IMG/VR virus record: IMGVR_UViG_3300025626_000019
Coordinates: 1 to 64,000 of that record
DNA length: 64,000 nucleotides
DNA from: a virus
Reading direction: 5' to 3' (one strand)
The notes under the pieces are model-generated. The model was given only the letters and a program-made list of their open reading frames with translations. It made no database searches and had not been told where the DNA came from. Position 1 is the stretch's first letter. Each line of letters starts with the position of its first letter. Shown piece after piece: positions 52,399-60,340 of this stretch. Made by a program: the position numbers and the translations under genes.

Positions 52399-52808
52399 TA
52401 TAATTTCCCTTCTTCTCTCATTTGTTTGCGAATTTTAGTTGCAGAGATATTATGTACATCTGCACCAAGATCATGTTCAGTAAATGTATATCCAACGCCA
52501 CGTCCATAACTAATATCAACAATGTTAGGAACTTCAAGGATTAGATACTCAAATCCATTACGGAAGCCATGAGGTGCTAAACCTTTTTCGATGTTAGCAA
52601 TCACGTCAATCATCCCAAAGGGGTTGTCATCTTGCGTTGCAGTGCGCCCAGCGCCTGCGTCACCGTCAAATTTAAATACGTCACGTACCATGATGATAAC
52701 TTGTCCAGTGATAGCGTGAGCCTTCTTAAATAGCTCTGTATGACCATCGTGCCAAGGTTGCCAACGTCCTAACATTTGTACTGTTGGTTTCTTATAATCA
52801 AACATCAT
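52398..52808 (-). CDS. Cytidylyltransferase-like nucleotidyltransferase
   Basis: 136 residues; MLGRWQPWHDGHTELFKKA includes the HxGH motif (H20-H23). ISATKIRKQMRE matches the I-S-x-T-x-x-R motif of the cytidylyl/NMN-adenylyl transferase superfamily. It transfers a nucleotide to a phosphorylated small molecule; substrate unknown. It overlaps the APS-kinase-like gene by 11 bases, so they likely act in one pathway. Confidence 0.8.
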   Translation of the reverse strand: MMFDYKKPTVQMLGRWQPWHDGHTELFKKAHAITGQVIIMVRDVFKFDGDAGAGRTATQDDNPFGMIDVIANIEKGLAPHGFRNGFEYLILEVPNIVDISYGRGVGYTFTEHDLGADVHNISATKIRKQMREEGKL

Positions 52809-53241
52809 TGTTCCCTTCTTTGTTTTTAATCATTACATAACGTTGCACCACTTCATGCAAAACTTTTGGTGTATTAGTAAACCATTTTTCTACATGATAG
52901 TCTACGTTCTCAGGTGTTTCAAACATCTTATTCGTATCTTCAAAACGTCCCTCTTCAATAGTATCCATCCACACCGTGAAGTCTGGATTAAATTGTTTCC
53001 TTGTTTCTTCTGTAGGGCAAACAAAGTCAGCTACTGCAACTCTACCTGCCATTACGATACCATCTGATAAATGTTTCATGCGTTGTGCTTGTCTGATGCG
53101 TCCCTCTTTCGAGAAGTCCCAATCGTTATAGCTTGTTCGTATGATATCAGCGTTCACCCACACACCGCCTAGAAGCTCCGCTAGAGGCCGTGCAAGGGTA
53201 CTCTTGCCACTCCCAGGTAAACCCATGATAAGTATCTTCAT
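52798..53241 (-). CDS. APS-kinase-like P-loop kinase
   Basis: 147 residues, with P-loop GLPGSGKST at residues 7-15. VNADIIRTSYNDWDFS and then RMKHLSDGIVMAGRVAVADF follow the layout of adenylylsulfate kinase (CysC). It phosphorylates a small molecule, perhaps APS or a sugar/polyol. The following gene is the nucleotidyltransferase, a pair seen in other phages. Specificity cannot be told from the sequence. Confidence 0.8.
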   Translation of the reverse strand: MKILIMGLPGSGKSTLARPLAELLGGVWVNADIIRTSYNDWDFSKEGRIRQAQRMKHLSDGIVMAGRVAVADFVCPTEETRKQFNPDFTVWMDTIEEGRFEDTNKMFETPENVDYHVEKWFTNTPKVLHEVVQRYVMIKNKEGNNDV

Positions 53242-53621
53242 TCGTCGTCTCCGTCGATCTCACCCATGTCTACGTTCAACACAGTGATCAAAATTGAAAG
53301 GGTTGTAATTAAAAAGTAGAGCGCAGAGAAACCTGCAATAAGTTCCCATCCTGCTACGTAGAACATATAGATGGAAAACCCTTGTGTCGCATTATGCAAA
53401 AACTTCCATCTATATGGAATATGCTCAGCATAAGATAATTCAACTTCCCAATTAGGGCTTAGAACCAACACACCTACTTTGATGAATTGAAACAATGCAT
53501 ATGCCATAACTGCTAGGTTTAGGTAGAGATACATTGAATCTTCTGTTTGTTGAAAAGCTAGAATGCCAACAATATGGCAAGTCATGTAAATTAAAGTCCA
53601 GTTCATTTTTTTATATTCCAC
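53238..53621 (-). CDS. Integral membrane protein with about four helices
   Basis: 127 residues. Hydrophobic segments near 8-25 (LIYMTCHIVGILAF), 31-55 (LYLNLAVMAYALFQFIKVGV), 80-100 (IYMFYVAGWELIAGF) and 100-120 (ALYFLITTLSILITVL). Short acidic C-terminus. It overlaps the kinase gene. Possibly an inner-membrane protein altering the host envelope; no family recognised. Confidence 0.7.
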   Translation of the reverse strand: MEYKKMNWTLIYMTCHIVGILAFQQTEDSMYLYLNLAVMAYALFQFIKVGVLVLSPNWEVELSYAEHIPYRWKFLHNATQGFSIYMFYVAGWELIAGFSALYFLITTLSILITVLNVDMGEIDGDDE

Positions 53622-53653
53622 GAATAATCATTGAGGGGTCAAGGCCGATAAGA

Positions 53654-53675
53654 GGAGTAGCCCTAGAGCTACTCC
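53654..53675 (-). terminator. Hairpin after the DUF932 gene
   Basis: GGAGTAGC-CCTAGA-GCTACTCC, a perfect 8-base-pair stem, lies 17 bases beyond the corrected DUF932 stop. The minus-strand tail TCTTAT is only moderately T-rich. Confidence 0.5.
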
Positions 53676-53691
53676 CCAAAACAAGATTTCT

Positions 53692-54662
53692 TCAATTTGC
53701 ATCAGCCATTTCCAATGCTAGATCAAGAGCCTTGACTTTACGGTTTGCATTGTTGCCAAACCATGCAGAAGTCATACGAGTGTCGGCAGAGCGTCCCAGT
53801 TCGTGGTCAGCCATGTATGTAACTGCATTGTAAGCATTCCACCATGTCCCCGGACGGAAGTTGTCGCCCGGTTGGTTCTCCCCGGTTGGTTCTCAGTCAC
53901 TTCCATTGCACGACGTGCTGTAGTTGAAAGTGTTTGATCTTCACGAGTAGACTCTCCAAAGATTTTACCAAAGAACTTCTCAAGAGTTTCACGCTTGTAG
54001 TTACGTGATCCAAGGAACTCAGCGGCTTCCTTGAATTGCTCTACTTTATTGTGAGAGACACCAAGGATTTCTTTTACACGCTCTGGATTGAACTGTTGAC
54101 GGTGATTAACACGAACAGAAGCTTGGCTACCTTCGTTTAGCGCCACTGCCAGAGTGTTGTTGCAGACTACACGTTCCATCACGAATTTGATGTCGATTGC
54201 CTTACCGTACTGGTGTGGATTTGAAAAGAGCAAATAACCCTTCACTTCGTCGCCATTAAAGAGCGAGAAACCATCACGCACATCAGCCATAGCCCATACG
54301 ATTTGTCCACCTTTAAGCGAACCCGCAGTATCCATAGACATGTCACCGTTAGCAACAAACTCTGTAAAGAAGTCAAAAGCTTCTGAGTTTTGCACAGGGT
54401 TCCAGTTCTTACCAACTTGCGTCAGAACCTTACCGTCAGTCTCACGCACTAGTGCTTGTTGACCAGTAGCGATGTTATCGCCCTTAAAGCGGAAGAAAGT
54501 GTCAACCTTCTCTACACCCCAGTTAAGACCCGCAGCGTCCATCATCTCTTGCGGTGACATATCATCACCTACTGGAACCCCCAGACCGTGCCAAGGAAGA
54601 CCGTTGCTTGCGCGATACGCCATTTGTGCTTCGCCATTAATCATTTCAAGTTCGTGTGCCAT
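53692..54662 (-). CDS. DUF932 / TIGR03299-type phage-plasmid protein, frame broken near its end
   Basis: It starts MAHELEMINGEAQMAYRASN, then GLPWHGLGVPV, the signature of this family. The middle (NGDMSMDTAGSLKGGQIVWA, VMERVVCNNTLAVAL) is also typical. A 14-base exact tandem duplication (53,867-53,894) throws the last part out of frame, so the raw reading ends at 53,772. With one copy removed it continues GDNFRPGTWWNAYNAVTYMA, DHELGRSADTRM and LDLALEMADAN to the stop at 53,692. About 318 residues. Function not established; found on many phages and plasmids. Confidence 0.8.
53867..53894 (-). repeat. Exact 14-base tandem duplication in DUF932
   Basis: CCCGGTTGGTTCTC occurs twice back to back. 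Deleting one copy restores the family-typical C-terminus. Confidence 0.9.
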
Positions 54663-54710
54663 GATATAAACCCTTTCAAGGTTACTTAGTTTGTTTTCAT
54701 TACATATATT

Positions 54711-54738
54711 AATGTATCACAGTTTTAGCTGTTGTCAA
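54711..54738 (-). promoter_or_regulatory. Sigma70-type promoter of DUF932
   Basis: On the minus strand TTGACA (54,738-54,733), 16 bases, then TACATT (54,716-54,711), about 50 bases before the DUF932 start. Confidence 0.6.
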
Positions 54739-54988
54739 CTGTATAATGCTGAGAATTTTTAACGATTTCTTCAAACATGATTTTTGCGCCCATGTCTGTT
54801 TCAAAGTCTTCTTCAGTTGCAAAGTCCATAGAAGAAGAGAAGTACAATTCAGAGTTATCAATTCCATAGGCTTCAACCCAATAAACACCGTCTTCTACAG
54901 TGTCGGCTCTTTTTGCAATTGAGCCTTCGTTTGCACATTCAATGTTGAAGATTAAACCGCCTTGGTCTGCTGAAACATAATTGATCAT
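54725..54988 (-). CDS. Small hypothetical protein (87 aa)
   Basis: MINYVSADQGGLIFNIECAN opening, acidic, no motif recognised. It is the first gene after a very good sigma70-type promoter (55,026-55,054) and is probably early expressed. Confidence 0.65.
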   Translation of the reverse strand: MINYVSADQGGLIFNIECANEGSIAKRADTVEDGVYWVEAYGIDNSELYFSSSMDFATEEDFETDMGAKIMFEEIVKNSQHYTVDNS

Positions 54989-55025
54989 TTTGATTTCTCT
55001 TTCGTTTGATTCTCTTTACTCTTAC

Positions 55026-55054
55026 TTTATAGAATCAAAACAAACTTGTGTCAA
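55026..55054 (-). promoter_or_regulatory. Sigma70-type promoter, element shared with 55,746-55,774
   Basis: On the minus strand TTGACA, 17 bases (ending GTTTGTTTTGATTC), then TATAAA. The spacer end and -10 are the same as in the promoter 720 bases away. Confidence 0.75.
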
Positions 55055-55057
55055 CCC

Positions 55058-55381
55058 CTAATGCATAGCCTCACTTGGCATATACATAGAGTCTATCATG
55101 TCCCAAGCATAATCGCCAAAACCAGACTTGCATATATCAGTAATGCCAACGAATTGTTCATTGGTATCCGCATCAATCTCTGCAACGAAACTATGTTTAA
55201 GATGTCTTTTAATGTGCTTATACAGGTAAGCAGTAGCTTCTTCCCTAGTCTTCCAACAGGTTGCTCTTGTGATGTATAAAAAATTGTGGGCTGAGAACAA
55301 CATTCCCATCCCACCCATTTCTTCATCTTTTCTTGTACCCAGAAAAATCTTTTCATCTGGGTCAATGATGATGTAACGCAT
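55058..55381 (-). CDS. Small hypothetical protein (107 aa)
   Basis: It starts at a TAATG overlap with the previous gene. IIDPDEKIFLGTRKDE, then FLYITRATCWKTREEATAYL, an alpha/beta pattern seen in many phage ORFs of unknown role. No catalytic motif seen. Confidence 0.7.
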   Translation of the reverse strand: MRYIIIDPDEKIFLGTRKDEEMGGMGMLFSAHNFLYITRATCWKTREEATAYLYKHIKRHLKHSFVAEIDADTNEQFVGITDICKSGFGDYAWDMIDSMYMPSEAMH

Positions 55382-55713
55382 TACATTCCTTTCTTAGCTT
55401 TCCACTTAGCCATGATGTCAATAGACCACTGTGGATTTTTACCTTCTAAGATTGCGTGAGGCGTCAAGCCTTCGGCACGTTTGGCGGCATACTCTTCTAC
55501 CGTCCAGTTTTTCTTCAACTCTTTAACAAAGTTTGCTTTTGTGAAAGGAGTACCACTGTACTTGAAACGAGCGATAAACAAGTCAATGCCACGACCAACA
55601 TTCGAAGGGTGGATATTTGGCTTGTCTTCGTAGACTGGTTGACCTTCATAAGAACCACGAAACATCAGGTATCCACCGTGGTAGTCTAGGTTTTCATTTG
55701 TAAAAGCAGTCAT
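55381..55713 (-). CDS. Small hypothetical protein (110 aa)
   Basis: The opening MTAFTNENLDYHGGYLMFRG and the segment IHPSNVGRGIDLFIARFKYS are unrecognised. Soluble, basic at the end (AKWKAKKGM). First gene after a strong sigma70-type promoter. Confidence 0.7.
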   Translation of the reverse strand: MTAFTNENLDYHGGYLMFRGSYEGQPVYEDKPNIHPSNVGRGIDLFIARFKYSGTPFTKANFVKELKKNWTVEEYAAKRAEGLTPHAILEGKNPQWSIDIMAKWKAKKGM

Positions 55714-55745
55714 GTCATTCTCTCTTTCGTTTTGATTACATATAA

Positions 55746-55774
55746 CTTATAGAATCAAAACAAACCTATGTCAA
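55746..55774 (-). promoter_or_regulatory. Sigma70-type promoter, element shared with 55,026-55,054
   Basis: On the minus strand TTGACA, 17 bases (ending GTTTGTTTTGATTC), then TATAAG, 33 bases before the next start. Probably an early promoter. Confidence 0.75.
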
Positions 55775-55777
55775 GCA

Positions 55778-55981
55778 CTAATGTGCAAAATATTTGTCAA
55801 GCATTTCCAATACGTCATCATATTTTGCAATTTCAAGGATTTCCATTTCCATAGCTTCAAAAACATCTGGGTGTTCACCAATCCCTGCTGGGTTTGCTAG
55901 ATATACTTCCACATTCATTTTGTGCTTATCGATATGTCCTTGTGCATGTGAACGCATTGCCTTTAACATTTTATTTCTCAT
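55778..55981 (-). CDS. Small hypothetical protein (67 aa)
   Basis: MRNKMLKAMRSHAQGHIDKH, then IGEHPDVFEAMEMEILEIAK. Helical, typical of a small phage family whose members encode an N-terminal Lys/His-rich helix. Function unknown. Confidence 0.7.
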   Translation of the reverse strand: MRNKMLKAMRSHAQGHIDKHKMNVEVYLANPAGIGEHPDVFEAMEMEILEIAKYDDVLEMLDKYFAH

Positions 55982-55992
55982 AATATATTCCT

Positions 55993-56661
55993 TTATTTTT
56001 CGTTGAGTTCTCTAAATTTCTTACGGACACTCAGAAAGTGTTCCAGATAATCGTATGTATTTATCTTGAAAACTTGAGGCTCATTATGATCCACTGTAAT
56101 CAAGATAACACCTTGCTTAATAGGAATGCCAGTTCTCTCATAGAAAGCGGCGGCATAGAAAGATGCTTGGATGAAGTAACTTGTAATCCATTCCTCTTTC
56201 TTCGGTTTGCGAGATGTTTTGAAATCAATAATAGACAACTGACCGTCAAACTCTGCAATACAGTCAACCTGTCCAGCAGTCTTTAGTCGATCACTATACA
56301 AGAATACCTCTTGCATCCAAATGTTATTCAGACGCTTATCCATGATCTTCTTGATGTCTTCAAATGAGAATAGGTTGGTTGGCATTGCGCCTTCCTTCCA
56401 GTTTGGATCATTGTTAAGATAGTCCTCAGCCAACTTGTGAACTGCCGTACCTCTTACTGATGCTTGTTGGGATATCTTATTGGCTTCTTCCTCACCCACA
56501 CGCTTACGCCATGCGATGATGCCTTCCTTGTTCAATACACCCAAGACAGTGGTGATTGATGGGTATGCGTTACCTTCGGGCGTAAAATACTTACGTCCTT
56601 TGTCGGTTGTTTTTCTGGTCAACGTAGGTAACACTACGTCGTGCTTCACATGATTAAACAT
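55993..56661 (-). CDS. PD-(D/E)XK (RecB/Cas4-like) exonuclease
   Basis: 222 residues. The RecB-nuclease motifs are present in order: SVRGTAVHKLAEDYL (motif I His), AGQVDCIAEFDGQ (motif II Asp), LSIIDFKTSRKPKK (D-x-K) and YFIQASFYAAAFYERTG (Q-x-x-x-Y). Likely a DNA exonuclease in phage replication, recombination or host DNA breakdown. An extended -10 promoter lies at 56,686. Confidence 0.85.
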   Translation of the reverse strand: MFNHVKHDVVLPTLTRKTTDKGRKYFTPEGNAYPSITTVLGVLNKEGIIAWRKRVGEEEANKISQQASVRGTAVHKLAEDYLNNDPNWKEGAMPTNLFSFEDIKKIMDKRLNNIWMQEVFLYSDRLKTAGQVDCIAEFDGQLSIIDFKTSRKPKKEEWITSYFIQASFYAAAFYERTGIPIKQGVILITVDHNEPQVFKINTYDYLEHFLSVRKKFRELNEK

Positions 56662-56685
56662 AATATAACTTTCTATTGATTCTGT

Positions 56686-56694
56686 ATTATAACA
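56686..56694 (-). promoter_or_regulatory. Extended -10 promoter (TGT-TATAAT)
   Basis: On the minus strand TGTTATAAT lies 25 bases before the exonuclease start. No good -35 is present, as is usual for extended -10 promoters. Confidence 0.5.
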
Positions 56695-56707
56695 CAGAAA
56701 AAATTAT

Positions 56708-57031
56708 TTATCCACCTAAAAATACTTTACCTGATCCAGATGTGATTTCTGCGCCACAATTATATACATCACCTAAACGACCTGCACCTTTAGTTTCTAT
56801 GAAAACCTTTGTGCTACCTACAGTTAATCCTGGTGTATGAGTGGAACAAGTGCCGTCATCCTTTCGAACGACGCCAATACCTTCTGCGAAAACCTTGCCG
56901 CTACATGCATCAGTTGATGTGGTGATAGGTGCAACATCACAGAATGAATTGTCATTTGTGTTTGCATCACCCGACGCTACGTGAACCGTATTCACAGTCT
57001 CTGTTGCGTCTCCTCTAGCGGCTTTGGGCAT
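56708..57031 (-). CDS. PAAR-motif spike-tip protein (gp5.4-like)
   Basis: A protein of 107 residues. MPKAARGDATETVN, then HTPGLTVGSTKVFIETKGAG, GDVYNCGAEITSGSGKVFLG is the PAAR pattern, with Cys and His residues that bind a metal at the needle tip. It caps the central baseplate spike and pierces the host membrane. It overlaps PhoH by one base (ATGC/TAA junction), and is away from the main structural block as in many T4-like phages. Confidence 0.88.
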   Translation of the reverse strand: MPKAARGDATETVNTVHVASGDANTNDNSFCDVAPITTSTDACSGKVFAEGIGVVRKDDGTCSTHTPGLTVGSTKVFIETKGAGRLGDVYNCGAEITSGSGKVFLGG

Positions 57032-57780
57032 TATGCGGCTTCCATCATTTTTTCTTTGGCAATGATATATTCTTTAACTAAACCAGAGCGAACAATATCA
57101 TCTACCGTGAATTTGATTGTCTTGAATGACGGAATGTCACTAAGAACATTCATAAACTCACCAAGACCAGAGATGTCTGCCTTGTTACGGTTAATTGCCA
57201 AATCGTCTTGCTTCGTATCTCCACAGAAGATAATTCTTGAAGATTCGCCAACACGTGTAATGATTGTATCCAACTCGTGATATGTCATTGACTGGCACTC
57301 ATCAACCAAGATGATTGCATTGTCAAAGGTTAGTCCACGAACAAACGAAGACGTCATAAACTGGATCATCCCCTTTTGCTTTAGGATTTGATATGCATCT
57401 CTTCGACCAAATAGATCATTTGCAATATCTTGATACGGTGCTTCAAACACAGCCGCTTTTTCTGCTTGTGAACCTGGCATAAATCCCTGTTCTCTTGTTT
57501 GGACTGCCGATCTAATGATGACAATCTTTTCATATTGGTGTTTCGTCATGACGTCTTGCATTGCTAGGTACATACCACACATCGTTTTACCTGTGCCAGC
57601 AGTACCAACTGCCGCGAGATTTTTTCCTTCTTTATAAGAGTTGAATAGTACCGACTGAGAGTCTGTTAACGGTGAAATTTGACGCATTGCAAATTTTTGG
57701 TTTAGGATACCTACTAAATGTTCGCTATCTCTCTCTTGTCTACGCTTTTCCTTGCGGGATAATCTGCGCTGTTTTGTCAT
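57031..57780 (-). CDS. phoH: PhoH-like P-loop ATPase
   Basis: A protein of 249 residues. Walker A GTAGTGKT at 59-66, Walker B AIILVDECQSM, then RIIFCGDTKQDD. A basic N-terminus (QRRLSRKEKRRQERD). PhoH-like genes are very common in marine phages; the role is not settled, with proposals of RNA helicase or ATPase function. Good GGAGG site upstream. Confidence 0.93.
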   Translation of the reverse strand: MTKQRRLSRKEKRRQERDSEHLVGILNQKFAMRQISPLTDSQSVLFNSYKEGKNLAAVGTAGTGKTMCGMYLAMQDVMTKHQYEKIVIIRSAVQTREQGFMPGSQAEKAAVFEAPYQDIANDLFGRRDAYQILKQKGMIQFMTSSFVRGLTFDNAIILVDECQSMTYHELDTIITRVGESSRIIFCGDTKQDDLAINRNKADISGLGEFMNVLSDIPSFKTIKFTVDDIVRSGLVKEYIIAKEKMMEAA

Positions 57781-57813
57781 GAAACCTCCTTATGATAACT
57801 CAAAGTCAGGATT

Positions 57814-58050
57814 TTACCATGTGTTGATGTTATCTTTTTTATGATGATGTTTTACATTTTTGAGTACATCACGAAAGCCATCATCGGGCTTCATACGCCC
57901 AAGACGGTACGGGTCAACGAACCCCGGAAACTTTGTAAAGATTTGTTTGATATGGGTATTGGTAGCTAGATAATGCTCTAAGTCTGCCCAAGGCATACTT
58001 TCTTCAAACTGTTCATGTGTTTCTTTGTTTTCAAAACTATAGGTAGGCAT
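57814..58050 (-). CDS. Conserved small protein of marine T4-like phages (78 aa)
   Basis: MPTYSFENKETHEQFEESMP, then IKQIFTKFPGFVDPYRLGRM, KPDDGFRDVLKNVKHHHKKD. It looks like an FmdB-type small protein that has lost its zinc-binding Cys. A - strand TATAAATA at 58,076-58,083 gives it a late promoter. Function unknown. Confidence 0.75.
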   Translation of the reverse strand: MPTYSFENKETHEQFEESMPWADLEHYLATNTHIKQIFTKFPGFVDPYRLGRMKPDDGFRDVLKNVKHHHKKDNINTW

Positions 58051-58075
58051 TAATGCTCCTTACTTTTCATACATC

Positions 58076-58083
58076 TATTTATA
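58076..58083 (-). promoter_or_regulatory. Late promoter TATAAATA on the - strand
   Basis: Exact octamer 26 bases before the 78-residue gene, overlapping the end of the HAD gene. Confidence 0.6.
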
Positions 58084-58666
58084 AGATTGAGTGGTAGATA
58101 TCGTGCCAATTAGCGACATTTTTTACATTTGGGTGAGAAAAATTTCTGCTGTGGTTGGATGTCAATAGATATGAATCTAACCCCATCTCTGCGCCAAGTT
58201 GTGCGTTCTCTGGCTTATCTTCCACCCAAATACAACCGCTATCACGATAAGGCTCAAGTGCATCATTCTTATCAGCACCACAAGGCAAACAGATCAGTTC
58301 TTCAAAAATCTTTCGACCAAACACGGCTTCAAGGTTTTTCTTTCGTAGCTTACCTGCATAGATGTCATCTGATAGAGATGTGATTACATGGAATACGTAA
58401 CCATGATCTTGGTTTAGTTTGCGAACATACTTAACGGCATCACGGAATGGAGTTAACCACCCAATAGCCGCTGACTGGTTGAAATACTCAATCAATCCAT
58501 GCGCCTTCTCTGGTGTAATTCCAAACGTTGAACCCATACAGTAAGTCGAGATAGTTGGGTCTACAGGCTTGTAACCCTGTTTCTCCATCCACCTAAAGAA
58601 GCTATATGTCCATTCTAGTAGTACACCATCACAGTCTACCATTATTACTTTTTCATTCATCATCAT
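58079..58666 (-). CDS. HAD-family phosphatase (5'-nucleotidase-like)
   Basis: A protein of 195 residues. Motif I VDCDGVLLEW supplies the nucleophile D11 and D13. VITSLSDD fits motif II. CIWVEDKPENAQLGAEMGLD fits motif IV. The size and layout fit phage 5'(3')-deoxyribonucleotidases or polynucleotide phosphatases acting in nucleotide recycling. The first codons (NEKVI) are shared with the small gene upstream owing to a local duplication. Confidence 0.82.
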   Translation of the reverse strand: MMMNEKVIMVDCDGVLLEWTYSFFRWMEKQGYKPVDPTISTYCMGSTFGITPEKAHGLIEYFNQSAAIGWLTPFRDAVKYVRKLNQDHGYVFHVITSLSDDIYAGKLRKKNLEAVFGRKIFEELICLPCGADKNDALEPYRDSGCIWVEDKPENAQLGAEMGLDSYLLTSNHSRNFSHPNVKNVANWHDIYHSIL

Positions 58667-58880
58667 AATATAATACTTTCTTAATCGTCTTTAGTGACGA
58701 AGTTATCTATTCAACATCCTCATGCATGTAAGTACAGAGTTTTCTCCCAAGCAATCAGACCAAATATGGTAAAGATACCATCCAACTAATACAATACCAA
58801 TTGTAATAGCAATTCCATATATTACTTTTTCATTGATCATAATATAATAACTTTCTTAATCGTCTTTAGTGACAGAGAGG
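58643..58880 (-). repeat. Imperfect direct repeat of a gene-start region, about 177-base offset
   Basis: On the minus strand GTCACTAAAGACGATTAAG, then AAAGT(T)ATTATATTATGAT and AATGAAAAAGTAATA occur before both the HAD gene and the 45-residue gene. The copies differ by small indels. The upstream end carries the last codons (VTKDD) of the 54-residue gene. Confidence 0.8.
58703..58840 (-). CDS. Small single-span membrane protein (45 aa)
   Basis: MINEKVIYGIAITIGIVLVG, WYLYHIWSDCLGEN; one hydrophobic segment at residues 6-26. Start and ribosome-binding region are shared by duplication with the HAD gene downstream. It could be a small regulator of lysis or envelope, or a by-product of the duplication. 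Confidence 0.5.
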   Translation of the reverse strand: MINEKVIYGIAITIGIVLVGWYLYHIWSDCLGENSVLTCMRMLNR

Positions 58881-59020
58881 TTTGCGTTTTTCTCTTCACG
58901 TTTCATGCGCTTTCGGTCACGACGTCGCTTCATTCGATGTTCTTTGTCTTGAACATCATCATCGTCCATTCCCCATTCTTCATCGTAGTCTTCACGAAAT
59001 TTTTTAAAAGTCTTAGCCAT
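58856..59020 (-). CDS. Small highly charged protein (54 aa)
   Basis: MAKTFKKFREDYDEEWGMDD, then EHRMKRRRDRKRMKREEKN, ending SVTKDD. An acidic then strongly basic, helical layout seen in small ORFs of marine T4-like phages. Function unknown; possibly nucleic-acid binding. Confidence 0.65.
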   Translation of the reverse strand: MAKTFKKFREDYDEEWGMDDDDVQDKEHRMKRRRDRKRMKREEKNANLSVTKDD

Positions 59021-59027
59021 GTTTGTT

Positions 59028-59456
59028 TTACTCTTCGATTAATTCTGGAAACGCTTCCATTACGGTTTTCTTTGTAAGACCTTTGACGGACTTGTGCGAG
59101 ATCATATGGTTTGCCAACAAGTCAGCATCATCATTATCAATATCTTCTAGTAAACTGATAAACAACTGTTCGCGTTTAATCGGTTTCAAACTGTCATATC
59201 CACCACCTTCTACGAAAATACGAAGTCTACGTGCTTCTTGAAATAAGAGCGCTTTAGCCTCATCTTCATACTCATTATATTTCCAAGGTGGGGGTGTATC
59301 TGGTACTAAAAACTTTACCCCTACATCATATATATTCTTTAGCACAACTCGCAACGGTTGGCTGTCATTTTCACGCAACCAAGCAATCTTGTCACTCTTA
59401 GAGCCAAGTGTTTGTACGTGATTTACGATTTCTGAAATAGATCGTCTTACTGCCAT
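59028..59456 (-). CDS. Conserved DUF6433-like phage protein
   Basis: 142 residues. MAVRRSISEIVNHVQTLGSK, LRENDSQPLRVVLKNIYD, ARRLRIFVEGGGYDSLKPIK and REQLFISLLEDIDNDDADLL match a small family widespread in T4-like marine phages and usually encoded next to RNase H. Function unknown; context suggests DNA metabolism. Confidence 0.8.
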   Translation of the reverse strand: MAVRRSISEIVNHVQTLGSKSDKIAWLRENDSQPLRVVLKNIYDVGVKFLVPDTPPPWKYNEYEDEAKALLFQEARRLRIFVEGGGYDSLKPIKREQLFISLLEDIDNDDADLLANHMISHKSVKGLTKKTVMEAFPELIEE

Positions 59457-59458
59457 TA

Positions 59459-60319
59459 TTAAAAATCCTGTATGTCTGAAACCAAGTTCTTTAGTTTCTT
59501 AGTGATGAAGAAGTTGAACAGATGCTCACGTCCAACCATTTTTTCTTGTGTATATTCAGCAATGATCATATCTTGGTAGTTCTGAGGTACTTCTTTCAAG
59601 TCAATCATCTTTTTGTTGCGATTGTATCTTGCAATAGTTTCCTCATCCATATTCTCACTAGTGCCTCTATACAAAGCCATACGCTTCTGCGTCATAGGCT
59701 TCTGTCGTTCCCCAACAGCCAAACAATTGTCAGCCGATAGGATATTCGGTACGCCATCGCCAGCATCACCTTTCAGAATGTGTTCTTCAAGGAACTGCGT
59801 TGGGTTAGTATCAGTCAACCAACGTTTACGGATAGGATCAAATTGATCAACATTCGCATAAGTTTGTAGTTGAATGAAGTCTTTGTCGGCAGAAAGAACA
59901 AGGTATTTCTCTGCACCAACATTCAAGTCAGTGCCTTCTTTGTGTATAATAGTACCGATAATGTCATCTGCTTCACAGTGATCAATATGAATTACTTTAT
60001 ACGGAAAGAACTCTTTCATCTCATCACGGATGACGTTCATAATATTGAATACGTTATTCCAGTCAAGATCAGACTTGTCTCGTGTTTTCTTACGGTTTGC
60101 CTTATAGTAAGGGTACGCTTCGCGTCTCCATGTGTTTTTACCGTCAGCACAGATGATTATCTCACCATATTCTTCATGGAACTTCTTTCGATTTGTCCGT
60201 ACTGAATTCAAGAACATATGACGAATGATGTTCTCATCAATGTCTATGTTTGTATGGTTACCTATGCTCGAAAAAAGCGATGCAAGGATAACCTGATTAA
60301 AATCCATTAATATTGCCAT
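59459..60319 (-). CDS. rnh: RNase H / 5'-3' exonuclease (T4 Rnh-like)
   Basis: 286 residues; T4 RNase H has 305. Metal-binding acids stand at D6 (LMDFNQ), D59 (ICADGKNTWRR), E116/D118/D119 (CEADDIIG) and D145/D147 (LSADKDFIQL), followed by KGDAGDGVPNI. It removes RNA primers and flaps from lagging-strand DNA. Pattern WRREAYPYYKANRKKTRDKS matches T4 closely. Confidence 0.92.
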   Translation of the reverse strand: MAILMDFNQVILASLFSSIGNHTNIDIDENIIRHMFLNSVRTNRKKFHEEYGEIIICADGKNTWRREAYPYYKANRKKTRDKSDLDWNNVFNIMNVIRDEMKEFFPYKVIHIDHCEADDIIGTIIHKEGTDLNVGAEKYLVLSADKDFIQLQTYANVDQFDPIRKRWLTDTNPTQFLEEHILKGDAGDGVPNILSADNCLAVGERQKPMTQKRMALYRGTSENMDEETIARYNRNKKMIDLKEVPQNYQDMIIAEYTQEKMVGREHLFNFFITKKLKNLVSDIQDF

Positions 60320-60340
60320 TATATTTCTCTTTGTTACATT

